From: Verrucomicrobiales bacterium
Lineage (GTDB): Bacteria > Verrucomicrobiota > Verrucomicrobiia > Limisphaerales > Palsa-1400
Assembly (NCBI GenBank): GCA_028293405.1
Contig: JAQGOW010000667.1
Span: 1 to 6,922, forward strand
Direction of reading: 5' to 3'
Length of the DNA stretch: 6,922 nt
Part shown: one piece after another, positions 6,494 through 6,922 of the stretch
Layout of the letters: each line of letters opens with the position of its first letter
How positions within the stretch are numbered: the stretch's first letter is position 1
The notes under the pieces: generated by a model
What the model was told of the DNA's origin: nothing
Database searches by the model: none
The model's input: only the letters and a program-made list of their open reading frames with translations
Program-made: the position numbers and the translations under genes

Positions 6494-6922
6494 ATCAGTT
6501 TCAGTTTGGGTAGATCCTGGGAGTCGATCAATCCGACCGGTTGATACTTGCTGTTCACCACGATGAGATCGTCGATTTTGCGTTCGTTGAAAATCTTCAG
6601 AGCCTCGGCGGCGAGGGCATCGTCACGGACGCAAATGGGTTTTGGCGTCATAACGTTCTCTAACCGACTTTGAAGTGCGTTCTCATCTTTGGCCATGTGA
6701 CGACGTAGGTCGCCGTCGGTGAACACGCCGACGAGTTTGCCGGCTTTATTGACGACACTGATGCTGCCGGATTGCGCGCGAATCATGATCATCAACGCTT
6801 CTTTGATCGTCAGCGATTTGTCGGCGATGGCATTCATGCTGCCTGTGCGCATGATGTCTTTTGTCTTCAACAACAACGTGCGGCCGATCGAACCATTGGG
6901 ATGATGGCGCGCGAAATCTTTT
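6490..6922 (-). CDS. kdsD: Arabinose-5-phosphate isomerase (KpsF/GutQ family), C-terminal part only
   Basis: KdsD interconverts ribulose-5-phosphate and arabinose-5-phosphate, the first step towards Kdo of lipopolysaccharide. The window holds 143 codons plus stop, read from the right edge; a full protein is about 320-330 residues, so the N-terminal SIS isomerase domain lies outside. The first visible residues, DFARHHPNGSIGRTLLLK, match the conserved end of the SIS domain in this family (typically DFA..HPGG.LGR.LLL). Two CBS domains follow: the first contains KDIMRTG and GKLVGVFTDGDLRRHM, the second contains VMTPKPICVRDDALAAEAL and ends PVGLIDSQDLPKLKLM. A TTG at 6876 could be mistaken for the start of a small CBS protein, but the frame is open upstream and encodes recognisable family sequence. 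The TGA stop (6492-6490) overlaps the hydrolase GTG start by 4 bases. Confidence 0.9.
   Translation of the reverse strand, partial: KDFARHHPNGSIGRTLLLKTKDIMRTGSMNAIADKSLTIKEALMIMIRAQSGSISVVNKAGKLVGVFTDGDLRRHMAKDENALQSRLENVMTPKPICVRDDALAAEALKIFNERKIDDLIVVNSKYQPVGLIDSQDLPKLKLM

Noticed and set aside
1..6922. Mobile element, CRISPR array, tRNA, rRNA or defence island
   Set aside because: No transposase or integrase motif, no regularly spaced repeats, no cloverleaf or rRNA-like sequence was seen; nearly all bases are assigned to housekeeping or exported-protein genes.

Overview
The window looks like an ordinary chromosomal segment of a Gram-negative bacterium, most likely from the Verrucomicrobiota or the wider PVC group. 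The main clue is the gene at the left edge. It belongs to the exported beta-propeller/HEAT 'heme-binding' protein family that is greatly expanded in Planctomycetes and Verrucomicrobia. A KdsD-type gene at the right edge implies Kdo-containing lipopolysaccharide. The phylum assignment is an inference from gene families, not from a marker gene.

Layout. (1) Bases 1-2225, minus strand: a nucleoside 2-deoxyribosyltransferase-like gene (1680-2225), then after 12 bases a large exported propeller protein (1667 leftward, running off the window after 555 codons). (2) Bases 2226-2312: a short divergent intergenic region with two small inverted repeats and an AT-rich box. (3) Bases 2313-5704, plus strand: a GAF-domain/coiled-coil protein, then sucB (E2 of 2-oxoglutarate dehydrogenase) and lpdA (E3) only 3 bases apart. 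(4) Bases 5705-6922, minus strand: the C-terminal part of kdsD (arabinose-5-phosphate isomerase) entering from the right edge, with its stop codon overlapping the GTG start of a secreted alpha/beta-hydrolase. That hydrolase gene converges on lpdA with no intergenic base.

How the genes work together. SucB and LpdA supply two of the three components of the TCA-cycle 2-oxoglutarate dehydrogenase complex. The E1 gene sucA is not in the window, and a GAF protein occupies the place where it usually lies. KdsD makes arabinose-5-phosphate for Kdo synthesis. The overlapping esterase-like gene is probably co-translated with it but has no obvious role in that pathway. The deoxyribosyltransferase-like protein and the exported propeller protein are likely co-transcribed, but I see no shared pathway.

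Nothing here amounts to a clearly new system: there is no mobile element, CRISPR array, tRNA or rRNA. The most useful observations are two genes cut by the window edges and easy to under-call, the absence of sucA beside sucB-lpdA, the extreme packing (4-base overlap, abutting stop codons), the near absence of Shine-Dalgarno sequences, and short out-of-frame ATG runs overlapping the sucB start.
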